Below, piece by piece: positions 15,077 to 17,037 of a stretch of 17,037 bases of DNA (position 1 is the stretch's first letter; the number at the start of each line of letters is the position of its first letter). The DNA is taken from contig FR894061.1 of NCBI GenBank assembly GCA_000434115.1, positions 40,115-57,151 of the forward strand. The letters run 5' to 3'. The notes below the pieces were generated by a model, which did no database searches, had not been told where the DNA came from, and saw only the letters and a list, made by a program, of their open reading frames with translations. The DNA comes from Roseburia sp. CAG:309. GTDB taxonomy: Bacteria; Bacillota; Clostridia; Lachnospirales; Lachnospiraceae. The position numbers and the translations under genes are program-made.

Positions 15077-15133
15077 AAATATGTTTGAAGATTTTTATGC
15101 CCGGTTATTACCGGAAGAAAGGAAGAATATAGT

Positions 15134-15772
15134 ATGAACGCAGTATTAGAAAAAATTGAGAAAATCGGTATCGTACCGGTTGTTGTTTTGAACGATGCAA
15201 AAGATGCAGAGCCATTGGCAAAAGCTTTGTGTAATGGTGGACTTCCTTGTGCAGAGGTGACATTCCGTACAGAAGCCGCGGAAGAATCCATCCGTATTAT
15301 GACGGAGAAATTCCCGGAGATGCTTGTAGGTGCTGGAACCGTTCTTACGACAGAGCAGGTTGACCGTGCGGTAGCAGCCGGTGCTAAATTTATCGTAAGT
15401 CCCGGATTGAACCCGAAGGTAGTTCAGTACTGCATCGATAAAAATATCCCGGTTACTCCGGGAACACAGACACCGAGTGAGATGGAAAAAGCATTGGAGA
15501 TGGGACTTGATGTTGTAAAATTCTTCCCGGCAGAACCAGCTGGCGGATTGAAAATGATCAAGGCAGTAGCAGCTCCTTACACAACACTCAAATTTATGCC
15601 TACCGGTGGAATCAACCTTGGCAATGTAGAAGAATACCTCAAATATGACCGTATTCTTGCCTGTGGCGGAAGCTGGATGGTAAAAGGCGACCTCGTAAGC
15701 GCAGGTAAATTTGACGAGATCGAAAAAATGACGAAAGATGCAGCTGAACTAGTAAAACGTATTCGTGCCTAA
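15134..15772 (+). CDS. eda: KDPG/KHG aldolase (2-dehydro-3-deoxyphosphogluconate aldolase)
   Basis: This cytoplasmic class I aldolase splits 2-keto-3-deoxy-6-phosphogluconate to pyruvate and glyceraldehyde 3-phosphate, the last step of the Entner-Doudoroff and uronate pathways; many members also act on 4-hydroxy-2-oxoglutarate. Schiff-base K129 lies in VKFFPAE, with E41 and R45 in AEVTFRT. The 88-residue spacing between E41 and K129 equals that of the E. coli enzyme (E45, K133). The phosphate-binding Gly stretches MPTGGI and CGGSWMV are present, and 212 residues is normal. GAAAGGAAG at 15116-15124 precedes the ATG. No dehydratase or sugar-acid kinase is adjacent. Frequent CGT and GGT codons and the strong promoter suggest high expression. 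Confidence 0.95.
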   Translation: MNAVLEKIEKIGIVPVVVLNDAKDAEPLAKALCNGGLPCAEVTFRTEAAEESIRIMTEKFPEMLVGAGTVLTTEQVDRAVAAGAKFIVSPGLNPKVVQYCIDKNIPVTPGTQTPSEMEKALEMGLDVVKFFPAEPAGGLKMIKAVAAPYTTLKFMPTGGINLGNVEEYLKYDRILACGGSWMVKGDLVSAGKFDEIEKMTKDAAELVKRIRA

Positions 15773-15800
15773 AGATACAAAGCGGAGGTGATGACAAAAG

Positions 15801-16922
15801 ATGTGGTTTTTTATTATGCTGGCAATGTTTCTCGTAGTGTTAGGTTCTTTTTTCTATGTAACAAGACGGATTTCTCAATTCCGTTTTATGGAAAAGGTAT
15901 CAAAAGGCAGGAAATGGCTTCGAATCTTAGAAAGTCTGGTGCCGGTTCTTGCGATGTTTGGTGTACTTTGGTATACCATGGGAATGATGGATGCCCTCAT
16001 ATGTATGATCCACCTTGTCATCATCTGGCTTTTATGTGATGGAGTCACCGGACTCCTTCACAAAAAGACCGGCAAACCTGCCAAATGGAGCAGACAGGAA
16101 GTTGCCGGTCTTTTTGCTATCGTTTTAACGACCGGTTATCTGATCTGTGGATGGTTCCTTGCCAATCATGTATGGAAAGTGCCATACACACTGCATACGG
16201 AGAAACAGACCGGAACATTGCGCGTCGTTCAGTTTGCGGATTCTCATGTGGGAACGACGTTTGACGGAAAAGGACTTGAAAAATATGTGGAGGAAATGCA
16301 GCAGACGAATCCGGATGTCGTAGTCATTACCGGAGATTTTGTCGATGATGATACCTCCAAACAGGATATGATCGATGCCTGTCATGCGTTATCAAAACTG
16401 AATCCAACGTATGGGGTATATTTTGTGTTCGGAAATCATGACAAGGGATATTATGATCCGGAATACCGCGGATATGATGGAGACGACCTGATAAAAGAAC
16501 TGGAAAAAAATGGAGTTCATGTGCTGCAGGACGATGTGGAATTGATCGATAACCGTTTTTACCTGATCGGGCGTCAGGACCGCTCGGAAGAGCAAATGGG
16601 AGGTTCGCGGGCGAGTATGCAAAAATTGACGGAGAATCTGGATGCGTCGAAATACAGCATTGTGTTGGATCACCAGCCGCATGATTATGACAATCAGGCG
16701 GCAGCCAAAGTAGATCTGGTATTGTCCGGACATACGCATGGTGGACAATTTTTCCCAATCAACTATGTGGGAGAGTGGTCCGGCGAAAATGACAAAACTT
16801 ATGGTCTCGAAACACGCGATGTGACGAATTTTATCGTCACTTCCGGCATTTCAGACTGGGCAATCAAGTTTAAGACAGGGTGTAAATCGGAATATGTAGT
16901 GATTGATATTGAGGGGAAATAA
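15801..16922 (+). CDS. Membrane-anchored calcineurin-like metallophosphoesterase (YkuE/YaeI-like)
   Basis: This is a two-metal phosphoesterase with its catalytic domain probably outside the membrane. About four membrane segments lie in the first ~125 residues. The catalytic domain shows the full motif set: D147-x-H149, G178-D179 with D182/D183 nearby, G211-N212-H213-D214, H291 and GHTHGGQ at 310-316. Family members such as YaeI and YkuE act on phosphodiesters, some in lipids, but the substrate here is unknown. GGAGG at 15784-15788 is 12 bases before the ATG, an unusually long gap. It begins 28 bases after eda and its stop is immediately followed by the start of glycerol kinase, so all three may form one operon; a link to glycerol or glycerophosphate release is only a guess. 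Confidence 0.9.
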   Translation: MWFFIMLAMFLVVLGSFFYVTRRISQFRFMEKVSKGRKWLRILESLVPVLAMFGVLWYTMGMMDALICMIHLVIIWLLCDGVTGLLHKKTGKPAKWSRQEVAGLFAIVLTTGYLICGWFLANHVWKVPYTLHTEKQTGTLRVVQFADSHVGTTFDGKGLEKYVEEMQQTNPDVVVITGDFVDDDTSKQDMIDACHALSKLNPTYGVYFVFGNHDKGYYDPEYRGYDGDDLIKELEKNGVHVLQDDVELIDNRFYLIGRQDRSEEQMGGSRASMQKLTENLDASKYSIVLDHQPHDYDNQAAAKVDLVLSGHTHGGQFFPINYVGEWSGENDKTYGLETRDVTNFIVTSGISDWAIKFKTGCKSEYVVIDIEGK

Positions 16923-17037
16923 ATGACGAAAAAATATATGTTAGCATTAGATCAGGGAACGACAAGTTCCCGTTGTATTTTGTTTGATAAGCAGGGAAAT
17001 ATATGCAGCATGGCGCAGAAAGAGTTTGAACAGATCT
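16923..17037 (+). CDS. glpK: Glycerol kinase, N-terminal part (cut by window end)
   Basis: The first 38 residues read MTKKYMLALDQGTTSSRCIL onward to FEQI. The LDQGTTSSR nucleotide-binding signature and its distance from the N-terminus are those of FGGY-family glycerol kinase, which makes glycerol 3-phosphate from glycerol and ATP. Other FGGY kinases (xylulokinase, gluconokinase) usually lack the exact DQGTTSSR form, which supports glpK. GAGGGG at 16911-16916 is six bases before the ATG, inside the end of the phosphoesterase gene, and the ATG directly follows that gene's stop codon. The remaining ~460 residues lie outside the window. Confidence 0.9.
   Translation, partial: MTKKYMLALDQGTTSSRCILFDKQGNICSMAQKEFEQI

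Noticed and set aside
15101..15114. Riboswitch or attenuator in the eda leader
   Set aside because: The only structure is a 5-bp hairpin without a T run, and a leader of about 50 bases is too short for known riboswitch classes.
15788..16039. Overlapping frame starting at the GGAGGTGATG before the phosphoesterase
   Set aside because: The ATG at 15791 is only two bases from GGAGG and the product has no recognisable features, while the 15801 frame carries every metallophosphoesterase motif.

Overview
The window looks like chromosomal DNA from a spore-forming, low-to-mid GC Firmicute, most likely a gut or rumen Lachnospiraceae. This rests on AGGAGG-type ribosome binding sites throughout, A+T-rich intergenic DNA, a CotF-like spore coat protein, a Gram-positive style FtsEX-linked murein hydrolase operon, and a basic BspA-type leucine-rich C-terminus on a secreted cellulase, a tail I associate with this family. 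The species assignment is inference. There are 15 genes (one cut by the right edge), no RNA genes, no CRISPR array and no insertion sequence. Every gap between genes is shorter than 200 bases.

Left part (1-7254). A solitary sugar-ABC-transporter ATPase (MsmK/UgpC type) ends in a strong terminator. Next comes a PucR/CdaR-type regulator with its own promoter, followed closely by a cell-envelope block: ftsE, ftsX, a secreted coiled-coil M23 peptidase, a hairpin, a PDZ-containing S41 peptidase (CtpA/CtpB type) and a conserved-looking small protein of unknown function. FtsEX would gate the M23 peptidase across the membrane. The M23 enzyme keeps all its catalytic residues, unlike the inactive activator EnvC of E. 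coli.

Middle part (7271-14439). A secreted modular endoglucanase (CBM2-like domain, GH5_2 catalytic domain, Pro/Ser/Ala linker of tandem repeats, basic LRR tail) is followed after 13 bases by an OmpR-type response regulator, then a small sensor kinase with almost no extracellular part, then a MacB-like ABC ATPase and an 844-residue FtsX-family permease with two large extracytoplasmic regions. The cellulase, regulator and kinase appear to be co-transcribed. An inverted repeat and a promoter-like region separate the kinase from the ABC genes and could be the regulator's target. This cellulase plus envelope-sensor plus transporter cluster is the most unusual part of the window.

Right part (14440-17037). 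A hairpin that can terminate both strands separates the ABC operon from a convergent CotF-like ferritin-fold gene. From the divergent gap a near-consensus extended -10 promoter drives KDPG/KHG aldolase (eda), a membrane-anchored metallophosphoesterase and the start of glycerol kinase (glpK), the last two separated by no bases.
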